Under the pieces are notes generated by a model. The model saw nothing but the letters and a program-made list of their open reading frames with translations. It was not told the DNA's origin and did not search any database. This document shows positions 42,803 to 49,284 of a DNA stretch of 49,284 nt, piece after piece. Source of the DNA: Bacteroidales bacterium (GTDB taxonomy: Bacteria > Bacteroidota > Bacteroidia > Bacteroidales > CG2-30-32-10); the NCBI GenBank assembly GCA_035353855.1, contig DAOQAK010000030.1, positions 1 through 49,284 on the forward strand, in the 5' to 3' direction. The stretch's first letter is position 1. Every line of letters starts with the position of its first letter. A program made the translations under genes and the position numbers.

Positions 42803-43063
42803 TATTTTCTCGCAGATTTTCGCAAATTAGAATACGGATACTCGCTGAAAATATTATCATCTGTGATAATCAACGGTATATTGCTGCGTTCGCCATGGCG
42901 AACGCAGCAAGTAGATATTTATTTCTAATTAATAAACTAATGGCAATTGGTATGAGTGATAGGTTGAATTTTTTCTTTTCCGATTCAATAAAAATTTTTT
43001 CAATTATATTTACATTTGAAAATAAATTAAAAGTTAAATTTTATTTTCTCGCAGATTATAGCA
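42803..43063. repeat. Second spacer repeat pair between the hairpin units
   Basis: The phrase ATTTTATTTTCTCGCAGATT, then TCG or ATA, then CAAATTA, occurs at about 42799-42830 and again at about 43038-43068, beside both hairpin units. So a segment of roughly 390 bases may have been duplicated and then diverged in the middle. The intervening sequence includes the odd inverted word GCTGCGTTCGCCATGGCGAACGCAGC (42881-42906). No gene is credible here. Confidence 0.45.
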
Positions 43064-43065
43064 AA

Positions 43066-43171
43066 TTATACTCGTTCTTATCAGGTTTGCAAAGGCAAAA
43101 CTGTTTAGAACGAGTTATACCGTACAGAAAATAAAAAATATTTTTGCAAAACTCTTTTCTGTCGGTATAAA
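43066..43171. repeat. 106-bp hairpin repeat, copy 2
   Basis: Same unit as 42675-42781 with two substitutions. CTCGTTCT/AGAACGAG sits at 43071-43078 and 43107-43114. It lies about 100 bases before the peptide-binding lipoprotein gene and 390 bases after copy 1, in direct orientation. Confidence 0.8.
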
Positions 43172-43271
43172 ACGCTGAATCATGCTGAAGAAAATTAGCT
43201 TCTGCGATTATTAGTGATATTTATCTGCGTTAATAAGCGAGAAATATTTAAAGTGTTGAAAGAATTTTTTT

Positions 43272-44927
43272 ATGAAGACTAAACTGTTTCTTTTTTTTAT
43301 CTTTTTGATTTTTATTGTTTCATGTAGCAGAAACACCAATGAGGATAAGGGAAAGACTGTTTTCCATTACAATGAAGCAGCAGGAATAGTTTCGCTCGAT
43401 CCGGCATTTGCAAAAGACCAGGCATGTATATGGGCATGTAATCAGCTTTATAATGGATTGGTTCAGCTCGACGATAATCTTCAAGTTCTTCCTTGTATTG
43501 CTAAATCATGGGAAATTTCACAGGATGGATTGCTTTATACTTTTCATTTACGTAACGATGTTTTCTTTCATGACCATAAACTATTTTTTAATAGCAAAGG
43601 AAGAAAAATCATTGCTTCAGATTTTGTATATAGTTTTAACAGAATCATTGATCCCAAATTAGCTTCACCCGGCGCCTGGATATTTAATAATGTAAACGAT
43701 TCTATGACCGATAAATCTTTTAATTTTAAAGCATTGAATGATTCTACTTTACTCATAGCTTTAAAAAAGCCTTTTCCTCCTTTTCTTGGCTTGCTAAGCA
43801 TGCAATACTGTTCGGTTGTTCCAAAAGAGATAGTTGAAAATTACGGAAAAGATTTCAGGAAAAATCCTGTCGGCACGGGTCCGTTTAAATTTAAAATGTG
43901 GAAAGAAGGAGTGAAACTTGTTCTGGTGAAAAATGAAAATTATTTTGAATACGATGGGGATAAACGTTTGCCTTATCTCGATGCCGTTGCTATTACTTTC
44001 ATCACTGATAAACAATCGGTATTTCTTGAATTTCTCAAAGGTAATATTGATTTCCTGAATAGCATCGACCCGGCATATAAAGATGAACTCCTTACGCGTT
44101 CAGGCAAACTAAATCCCAAATACCGGGCACAGTTTAATATGCTTACTGAACCATACCTGAATACAGAATACCTCGGATTTCTTGTTGATTCGGCTTCTGA
44201 AGTTTTTAAAAACAGTCCTCTTTATAATAAAAAAATAAGGCAGGCTATTAATTATGGCTTCGACAGGAAAAAGATGATAAAATATTTACGTAACAATATT
44301 GGTACTCCCGGTAATTATGGAATGATACCCGTTGGCATGCCTTCGTTTGATTCGATTGCAATGAAAGGTTATGAATACAATCCCGAAAAAGTCCGTGAAC
44401 TGCTAAAAGAAGCGGGTTATCCTGGTGGCGATGGCTTAGCTGATATTTCGATAAGCACTACATCAACATACCTCGACTTGTGCGAATACATCCAGCAACA
44501 GTTATCCGATTTTGGAATTAAAATAAAAATTGAAGTGAATCCTCCTGCAACATTGCGCGAAATGGTTGCAAATTCAAAACTGCCATTCTTTCGTGGTTCG
44601 TGGATTGCCGATTACCCTGATGCAGAAAATTATCTTTCACTTTTTTACAGTAAAAATTATTGTCCGCAAGGTCCTAACTACACGCATTTCAGCAATACAA
44701 CTTTTGATAAGTTATACGAAAATGCTCAGCGCGAAACCAACGATAGCCTGCGCTATTCATATTATGTTAAGATGAATAAAATTGCAATGGACGAAGCACC
44801 GGTTGTAATTTTATATTACGACCAGGTTTTGCGTTTTACACAAAAAAATATTTCTGGATTAACAAGCAATCCAATGAATCTGCTTACGCTGAAACAAGTT
44901 AAGAAAATAAAATTTGTATCAAATTAA
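43272..44927 (+). CDS. Oligopeptide-type ABC transporter substrate-binding lipoprotein
   Basis: 551 residues. Lipoprotein signal MKTKLFLFFIFLIFIVSC with the lipid-anchored C18. The mature part is a family 5 solute-binding protein: LDPAFAKDQACIWACNQLYNGLVQLDDNLQVLPCIAKSW is the N-terminal hallmark, YTFHLRNDVFFHD follows, and NPVGTGPFKFKMW and KKIRQAINYGFDRKKMI are the usual landmarks. It would bind peptides or other solutes in the periplasm and deliver them to an ABC permease. No permease or ATPase genes are next to it, so it works with components elsewhere. Length is normal for the DppA/OppA class. Confidence 0.92.
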   Translation: MKTKLFLFFIFLIFIVSCSRNTNEDKGKTVFHYNEAAGIVSLDPAFAKDQACIWACNQLYNGLVQLDDNLQVLPCIAKSWEISQDGLLYTFHLRNDVFFHDHKLFFNSKGRKIIASDFVYSFNRIIDPKLASPGAWIFNNVNDSMTDKSFNFKALNDSTLLIALKKPFPPFLGLLSMQYCSVVPKEIVENYGKDFRKNPVGTGPFKFKMWKEGVKLVLVKNENYFEYDGDKRLPYLDAVAITFITDKQSVFLEFLKGNIDFLNSIDPAYKDELLTRSGKLNPKYRAQFNMLTEPYLNTEYLGFLVDSASEVFKNSPLYNKKIRQAINYGFDRKKMIKYLRNNIGTPGNYGMIPVGMPSFDSIAMKGYEYNPEKVRELLKEAGYPGGDGLADISISTTSTYLDLCEYIQQQLSDFGIKIKIEVNPPATLREMVANSKLPFFRGSWIADYPDAENYLSLFYSKNYCPQGPNYTHFSNTTFDKLYENAQRETNDSLRYSYYVKMNKIAMDEAPVVILYYDQVLRFTQKNISGLTSNPMNLLTLKQVKKIKFVSN

Positions 44928-44937
44928 TTTAGAAATA

Positions 44938-44971
44938 GCGGTCATCCAGAGTAAATCGAAGGATGAACCGC
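44938..44971. repeat. Common Bacteroidota GTCATCC hairpin
   Basis: GCGGTCATCC and GGATGAACCGC form a stem around AGAGTAAATCGAA. I recognise this as a variant of the widespread GTCATCC...GAAGGATGA intergenic repeat. A further weak pair, GAATGTT (44977-44983) and AACATTC (45003-45009), follows. No T-tract, so not a terminator. Confidence 0.6.
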
Positions 44972-45069
44972 ATACAGAATGTTCACGTTTCGTATTCAAT
45001 ATAACATTCTTTAACATAATAGACTTAAATAAAAATTAGTAATAAAACCGATTCTAATAAACATTAAAA

Positions 45070-46023
45070 ATGAAAAATGCTATAGTGATTTTTTTCTTTT
45101 CGTTCCTGTTCTTTTCATTCAATATGAAAGCTCAGCAGAAGGAGTGTGTTTTCAGAGATAATGATATGCTTTTTATTTATCATACTTCACAAGGTCGAAT
45201 TGACGGGAAGTATACGTCGTATTATAAAAATGGAAAAATAAAAGCGGAAGGAAATTTTAAAAATAATTACCGCTACGGAGAATGGACACTTTGGGATACT
45301 ACAGGAAACATGCTGATAAAAAGGTATTATAAGAATCCTTTTACATTCGATAACCTGGTTTCCGAAAAACAATTTAAAATAACACCTTATGTTTTAAAAT
45401 ATAACAACGACGGTTATCTTGATTATTTCCAGTTAAAAGAAAAGATGATTGTTACTTCAAAGCGTGTATGGCGGTTTATTCCTTCTGAAAATAATTCATT
45501 GCTTTTTGAAAAAAATATTCTTCAAAAAATTATCACAACCAACATTAATAAAGACAGCATTACAGCTTATGATACAAAAGATGATGATTTCAACACCCCA
45601 TTAAAACATTCTGAGATAAATTCAAACTTCGTTAAATTCATAGGTTATAAAATAAAAGAAGATTGGTTTTTCGATAATGAACGTATGGTTTCCGAAATGC
45701 GGATAATTGGTATCTGCCCGGTTGCTATAGATACGTTTAAACATGATACCATCGATTTGTACTGGCTTTATTTTCCGAAAATAAGAAGATACCTCGCAAT
45801 GGAAAAAATTAATGTTGTTGGTGTTCCTCCCGAAATCACAAATTATGATGACCTTTTCTTTTACCGTTATTTCTATAGCAATATTTACAAAGAAGCAAAT
45901 TTTAAAAACAAAGAAATTTCAGATTATAAAAACGGTGATGATATTAATAAAGAAGCCGAAAGAATAGAAATCAATATTATTGAAATGGAACACGATACCT
46001 GGAAAAAACTTGCCGGTATTTGA
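45070..46023 (+). CDS. MORN-repeat protein with GldN/PorN-like C-terminal domain
   Basis: 317 residues with signal peptide (MKNAIVIFFFSFLFFSFNMKAQ). Residues about 42-85 carry MORN/YwqK-type repeats: GRIDGKYTSYYKNGKIKAEGNF and YGEWTLWDTTGNML. From about 145 it matches the GldN/PorN family of T9SS core components: ITAYDTKDDDFNTPL, EDWFFDNERMVSEMRIIGICPV (near 197), YWLYFPKIRR, YDDLFFYRYFYSNIYKEAN and AERIEINIIEMEHDTW at the end. GldN itself lacks a MORN segment and normally lies in a gldKLMN operon, absent here. I infer a variant or accessory T9SS periplasmic protein. Confidence 0.78.
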   Translation: MKNAIVIFFFSFLFFSFNMKAQQKECVFRDNDMLFIYHTSQGRIDGKYTSYYKNGKIKAEGNFKNNYRYGEWTLWDTTGNMLIKRYYKNPFTFDNLVSEKQFKITPYVLKYNNDGYLDYFQLKEKMIVTSKRVWRFIPSENNSLLFEKNILQKIITTNINKDSITAYDTKDDDFNTPLKHSEINSNFVKFIGYKIKEDWFFDNERMVSEMRIIGICPVAIDTFKHDTIDLYWLYFPKIRRYLAMEKINVVGVPPEITNYDDLFFYRYFYSNIYKEANFKNKEISDYKNGDDINKEAERIEINIIEMEHDTWKKLAGI

Positions 46024-46143
46024 TTTTTCTATCGGTATAATTTTTTTTCATACAACTACTGTTACGATACGGTACACTATATGTTAACATTGTAAAACCT
46101 TATTTTTATTGAAATAATTAAGTAATAATCTGTATTTTTTTAT

Positions 46144-46151
46144 TAATTTTG
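46144..46151 (+). promoter_or_regulatory. -10 element for clpS
   Basis: TAATTTTG matches TAnnTTTG, 19 bases before the clpS ATG. Confidence 0.5.
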
Positions 46152-46170
46152 AATTTCGAATTCAGTAACT

Positions 46171-46449
46171 ATGGTAGAACATAAAACAAGACCGAAACAC
46201 AGAAATGAAGAAAAAGAGACTTCAGTAAGTGAACTTGTTCTTCATAATGATGATTTCAACACTTTTGATTTTGTAATCAAAACGTTAATGGATGTTTGCA
46301 AACATGAGCCCGAGCAGGCAGAGCAATGCACACTGATTGTTCATCACAAAGGTAGATGTACTGTAAAAACCGCCCCTCATGATGTACTGGAACCAATGTG
46401 CAAGCAATTACTTGAAAGCGGACTTACGGCTACAATAGAAAAATTATAA
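46171..46449 (+). CDS. clpS: ATP-dependent Clp protease adaptor ClpS
   Basis: 92-residue adaptor that delivers N-degron substrates to ClpA/ClpC-ClpP. The conserved core is SELVLHNDDFNTFDFVIKTLMDVCKHEPEQAEQCTLIVHHKGRCTV, with the DDFNTFDFV segment and the alpha-helical binding site, followed by LLESGLTATI. It is a little shorter than E. coli ClpS at the N-terminus, within the family's range. Own -10 element upstream; 11 bases before the M48 protease, so probably co-transcribed with it. Confidence 0.92.
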   Translation: MVEHKTRPKHRNEEKETSVSELVLHNDDFNTFDFVIKTLMDVCKHEPEQAEQCTLIVHHKGRCTVKTAPHDVLEPMCKQLLESGLTATIEKL

Positions 46450-46460
46450 TCATTAATCAT

Positions 46461-47285
46461 ATGAGAAAACACAAAGTCATTGTAAGCATGATATTGCTTG
46501 CAGTAATTATATTTTCCTGTTCAAAAGTTCCTATCACGAACAGAAAACAATTAAAATTATTACCCGAAAGTATAATGCTCAGCATGGCGCTTACCAGTTA
46601 CCAGGAATTTTTAACACAGAATCCACCGGCAGCAGCAACTGAAAAAAATACAATAATGGTAAAAAGTGTAGGAGGTAAGCTTAAAACAGCCGTTGTTGAC
46701 CTTATGAAAGAAAAAGGGTTTTCAAAAAGAATACAAAATTATAAATGGGATTTTAATTTGGTAAATAGTGCAACTGTTAATGCATGGTGCATGCCCGGAG
46801 GTAAAGTTGTTGTATACTCAGGAATACTTGATTATACGAAAGATGAAACAGGCCTTGCAGTTGTTATGAGTCATGAAATAGCCCATGCCGTTGCACGTCA
46901 TGGCAATGAACGTATGAGTCAGCAAATGGTAATACTTATGGGCGGTATCGGATTAAGTGTAGCAATGCAACAACAACCTGAAAAAACAAAGAATATTTTC
47001 CTGATGAGTTATGGAGTTGGTTCAGTACTGGGAACATTAGCATATTCACGTCAGCATGAATATGAAGCTGATAAGTTGGGAATGGTGTTTATGGCTTATG
47101 CCGGTTACGATCCTTCAAAATCAATAGAATTTTGGGAACGGATGTCAAAACTTACAGGTGGCGCTACGGTTCCTCAATTTCTGAGTACACATCCAAGTGA
47201 TGAAAACAGGATCAAAGCATGTAAAGAATTTTTGCCTACAGCAATGAAATATTATAAAGCCGGAACAACTACTTCTGCAAAATAA
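46461..47285 (+). CDS. M48 family metallopeptidase lipoprotein (BepA/LoiP-like)
   Basis: 274-residue zinc protease on a lipid anchor. The signal ends in IIFSC with C20. The zinc motif HEIAH is at 138-142 (MSHEIAHAVARHGNERMS), with a third ligand in RQHEYEADKLGMVF. WCMPGGKVVVYSGIL, a typical M48C segment, precedes it. The C-terminal STHPSDENRI is the usual family end. It has no TPR domain, so it is closer to LoiP/YggG than to BepA. It probably degrades or helps assemble outer-membrane proteins in the periplasm. It follows clpS closely and converges with the cation-efflux gene 15 bases away. Confidence 0.92.
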   Translation: MRKHKVIVSMILLAVIIFSCSKVPITNRKQLKLLPESIMLSMALTSYQEFLTQNPPAAATEKNTIMVKSVGGKLKTAVVDLMKEKGFSKRIQNYKWDFNLVNSATVNAWCMPGGKVVVYSGILDYTKDETGLAVVMSHEIAHAVARHGNERMSQQMVILMGGIGLSVAMQQQPEKTKNIFLMSYGVGSVLGTLAYSRQHEYEADKLGMVFMAYAGYDPSKSIEFWERMSKLTGGATVPQFLSTHPSDENRIKACKEFLPTAMKYYKAGTTTSAK

Positions 47286-47300
47286 TTTTATTCTTCTTCT

Positions 47301-48161
47301 TTACTTTTTTAACGGTTCAACATGAATGGAAACTTCGATGTTTGGTATTTTACTTTCTATATCCTTTTCAATTAAATCGCATATATCATGAGCCTGTTGA
47401 ACGGAAAGGTTTTCGGGAACCTCTAAATGTAAATCAACATATTTAAGATGCCCGGCATTACGGGTTCGTAGCTGATGGAATTTTCCAACACCGGATGATT
47501 TTGATTTAATGGATTCTTTAATGATTTCTATTTCTTCGTCGGGAAGTTTAACATCAAGTAAAGGAGAATATGCATTTTTTAAAAGTATAAATGATTCCCG
47601 CAAGATAAATGTAGCTACAAGTATTGCTATTAAAGGGTCGAGAATATGATAATCGGTAATCCATATTAATGCCAGTCCAACAGCAACACCCAAAGAGGTA
47701 TACACATCAACTTTTAAATGCAATGCATCGGCTTCTAAAGCAATGGAATCTGTTTCTTTGGCAACCTTATATAGTCTTCGCGATACTATATAATTAACAA
47801 CAGAAGAAATGAACATCACAAAAAATCCAATACCTAATTCTTCTATTTCATTTTGAAGTACTATTTTCTGAATAGCTTCATAAATGATCCATATAGCTGC
47901 AACAAAAATAAGTAACCCTTCGAGTACGCCACTTATATTTTCATATTTTCCATGTCCATACGGATGTTTTTCATCGGGAGCTTTATCGCTTACTCTTACT
48001 GATAAGAATGCGATTACAGCTGCAACCAGGTCCATAAGAGAGTGAATGGCTTCAGAAATAATACTTACGGAACCGCTTAAAATTCCTGCAATAATTTTCA
48101 TGATTATCAGAAATGTATTCGATAATATGGAAAGCCTTGCTGTTTTTGCTTTTTTATTCAT
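47301..48161 (-). CDS. Cation diffusion facilitator transporter
   Basis: 286-residue inner-membrane cation/proton antiporter. Six membrane helices lie in the first ~205 residues. The metal-site helices carry EAIHSLMDLVAAVIAF (H and D) and EADALHLKVDVYTSL (D, H and D), the pattern of zinc/cadmium/iron CDF proteins. HPYGHGKYENISGVLEGLL lies between them. The soluble C-terminal domain (about 205-286) contains HQLRTRNAGHLKYVDLHLEVP and ends SIHVEPLK, the ferredoxin-like cytoplasmic domain. It probably exports Zn, Fe or Mn. The next upstream gene is 17 bases away on the same strand, so it may be second in a two-gene unit. Confidence 0.92.
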   Translation of the reverse strand: MNKKAKTARLSILSNTFLIIMKIIAGILSGSVSIISEAIHSLMDLVAAVIAFLSVRVSDKAPDEKHPYGHGKYENISGVLEGLLIFVAAIWIIYEAIQKIVLQNEIEELGIGFFVMFISSVVNYIVSRRLYKVAKETDSIALEADALHLKVDVYTSLGVAVGLALIWITDYHILDPLIAILVATFILRESFILLKNAYSPLLDVKLPDEEIEIIKESIKSKSSGVGKFHQLRTRNAGHLKYVDLHLEVPENLSVQQAHDICDLIEKDIESKIPNIEVSIHVEPLKK

Positions 48162-48178
48162 AACAATAGTTGTTATAG

Positions 48179-49078
48179 TTATAAAATCCCATTTAAGATC
48201 GTAGAAATATAAAATGTGTAATTCAGGTGAGGCGCAGTATAATTGCCCATTTTAACCTGTGAATAATAAATGTTTAATGTAGGCATTACAGAAATCGATT
48301 CACTGAAAATTAAATTCATTCCGCCACCGCCAAAAGCGCCAACTCCTACACCACCTTGTTCTAGTTTATAGTATAAGTAATACAAGCTCGTGAGTGAAAA
48401 TTCCATTCCTTCAATATTTATTTTATTCTCAATATATTTTGTATTGGTAAGGTTAATGCCACATTGAATGAAAGGACGGTATTTACTTTCGGGATTAAAC
48501 ATGTATGAATAGCCTATATCAATTGATGCGCGCTGTTCACTTCCCCAAATTGATTCCTGTTTGTAAACAGGATCTGATGAAAAATTATTCGGATCATCTA
48601 CTTTCAGTGTGAACACATCTTTTGCTTTTAATTTGGAAAAATGGAATTGCATAATTATTCCTGAATTCTTAATAGCATACTTAAAGTACACGCCCAGTGC
48701 AAAAGCAGGGGAGTAATGCATTTTTGCTGGTAATTCAGCAAGACTGAAATCATACAGCAATGCTTCCTTGATACGAGTATAATTTTGATAATAATTAATT
48801 ACTGAATCCAGATTGTTTCGTCCCGAGCCATTATAATTTGAAGCGGTATAACGGTTGGCAAAATAAAAACCCAAATCAGCTCCTATATAAAGACCGTTTT
48901 CATTATCATTATCGTCATCCGGTAATTGTAATAAATTATATTTTTTATCTTTTTGTTTTATTTTGAATAATTGTACTTCATCCTTTTTATCATTAAATGA
49001 ACATTGACATATTGCTTCAGACGAATAAGCAACACATATTATGAATGACAATATTTTTATTGAATTTTTAATAATCAT
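48179..49078 (-). CDS. Outer-membrane beta-barrel protein
   Basis: 299 residues. An N-terminal signal peptide (MIIKNSIKILSFIICVAYSSEAICQC) leads to a beta-rich chain with alternating hydrophobic and polar residues: GLYIGADLGFYFANRYTAS, FALGVYFKYAIKNSGIIMQFHFSKL, ASIDIGYSYMFNP, RPFIQCGINLTNTKYIENKI and SVMPTLNIYYSQVKMGNYTAPHLNYTFYIS at the end. This is the pattern of a small outer-membrane barrel of the Bacteroidota OmpW/PorT-like class. Function unknown. It has a -10 element immediately upstream and precedes the cation transporter. Confidence 0.8.
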   Translation of the reverse strand: MIIKNSIKILSFIICVAYSSEAICQCSFNDKKDEVQLFKIKQKDKKYNLLQLPDDDNDNENGLYIGADLGFYFANRYTASNYNGSGRNNLDSVINYYQNYTRIKEALLYDFSLAELPAKMHYSPAFALGVYFKYAIKNSGIIMQFHFSKLKAKDVFTLKVDDPNNFSSDPVYKQESIWGSEQRASIDIGYSYMFNPESKYRPFIQCGINLTNTKYIENKINIEGMEFSLTSLYYLYYKLEQGGVGVGAFGGGGMNLIFSESISVMPTLNIYYSQVKMGNYTAPHLNYTFYISTILNGIL

Positions 49079-49095
49079 AATTATTATCCTAAAAA

Positions 49096-49103
49096 CAAAA
49101 GTA
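49096..49103 (-). promoter_or_regulatory. -10 element for the outer-membrane protein
   Basis: TACTTTTG on the minus strand matches TAnnTTTG, 17 bases upstream of the ATG at 49078. Confidence 0.5.
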
Positions 49104-49186
49104 AACTTTATTAAAAATATAGTGATGCAATAATGTTGAATTGTTTAATATAATTTTTTATTTGTTTTAATAAAACAAGATAAAGA

Positions 49187-49221
49187 ATAAAAAAATAAGC
49201 TATCCGAATGACGGATAGCTT
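49187..49221 (-). terminator. Terminator after tRNA-Arg
   Basis: On the minus strand AAGCTATCCG pairs perfectly with CGGATAGCTT around TCATT, followed by ATTTTTTTAT. It lies about 12 bases downstream of the tRNA 3' end. Confidence 0.85.
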
Positions 49222-49232
49222 TGATTTTCTAG

Positions 49233-49284
49233 TGACTCCGGAGGGATTCAAACCCCCAACCTTCTGATCCGTAGTCAGATGCAC
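49233..49284 (-). tRNA. tRNA-Arg (ACG), 5' end cut off by the window
   Basis: Minus-strand sequence shows the anticodon arm TCTGA-CTACGGA-TCAGA (anticodon ACG at the usual position), the variable loop, the T arm GGGGG-TTTGAAT-CCCTC and the acceptor 3' strand CGGAGTC with discriminator A. The 5' acceptor strand and most of the D arm lie beyond the window end. CCA is not encoded. A strong hairpin terminator follows. Confidence 0.88.

Noticed and set aside
42895..43134. 79-residue frame inside the post-lon repeats
   Set aside because: It runs through the duplicated spacer and hairpin unit and has no protein-like pattern.
46024..46170. Small gene or sRNA between the GldN-like gene and clpS
   Set aside because: Only AT-rich sequence with a -10 element for clpS; no frame or fold of note.

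Overview
The window looks like a chromosomal segment of an uncultured or little-studied Bacteroidota (Bacteroidales-like). It is AT-rich and its genes lack obvious Shine-Dalgarno sequences. Many genes are preceded by the Bacteroidota -10 element TAnnTTTG. There are three proteins with type IX secretion (T9SS) C-terminal sorting domains and a GldN/PorN-like protein. The serA-serC-DUF1015 cluster and the GH133/GT4/GH57 glycogen cluster are typical of the phylum. No phage, plasmid, CRISPR array or intact transposase was seen.

Layout. 1-9.8 kb is a glycogen/alpha-glucan block: debranching enzyme, GT4 synthase-like enzyme, GH57 amylase with an unusual C-terminal domain that resembles the FliG C-terminal domain, then a 1423-residue fusion of a GT3-type glycogen synthase to a GT35 phosphorylase. 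9.9-13.2 kb holds accessory genes (two orphan proteins, an OXA-like class D beta-lactamase, a VOC protein) and monocistronic fabG. 13.7-19.6 kb (minus) is a three-gene operon of T9SS-exported proteins, two of them parallel beta-helix repeat proteins. 20.2-23.5 kb has a VWA-like membrane protein, a cupin, a Sua5/YciO protein and the SRP RNA. 23.6-29.9 kb is a plus-strand run with a DUF4199 protein, a GT2, a lipoprotein, an AAA ATPase/TOPRIM-like pair that looks like a defence module, a GT4, and two tandem SagB-type nitroreductases, the second with a 5' frameshift. 30.3-37.2 kb (minus) has a TMTC-like TPR membrane protein, the serine operon serC-serA-DUF1015 and a conserved hypothetical. 37.3-47.3 kb (plus) has a LuxC-type reductase, L31, a GlmU-like protein, Lon, a peptide-binding lipoprotein, a MORN-GldN fusion, ClpS and an M48 protease. 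47.3 kb to the end (minus) has a cation efflux protein, an outer-membrane protein and a 5'-truncated tRNA-Arg.

Intergenic spaces are rich in structured repeats. Two MITE-like elements (5164-5438, 13248-13725) share a terminal inverted repeat and carry small hairpins whose stems vary in a compensated way. A 106-bp hairpin unit is duplicated after lon, a 20-bp-arm hairpin sits at 19867-19930, and a duplicated spacer surrounds the terminator after DUF1015.

Strongest leads: the GH57-FliG_C-like fusion, the synthase-phosphorylase fusion, the MORN-GldN fusion in a T9SS organism, DUF1015 as a possible replacement for SerB, the two-gene ATPase/TOPRIM-like module, and the inverted-repeat elements with hairpin modules. 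All functional statements come from reading motifs by eye; no database search was run.
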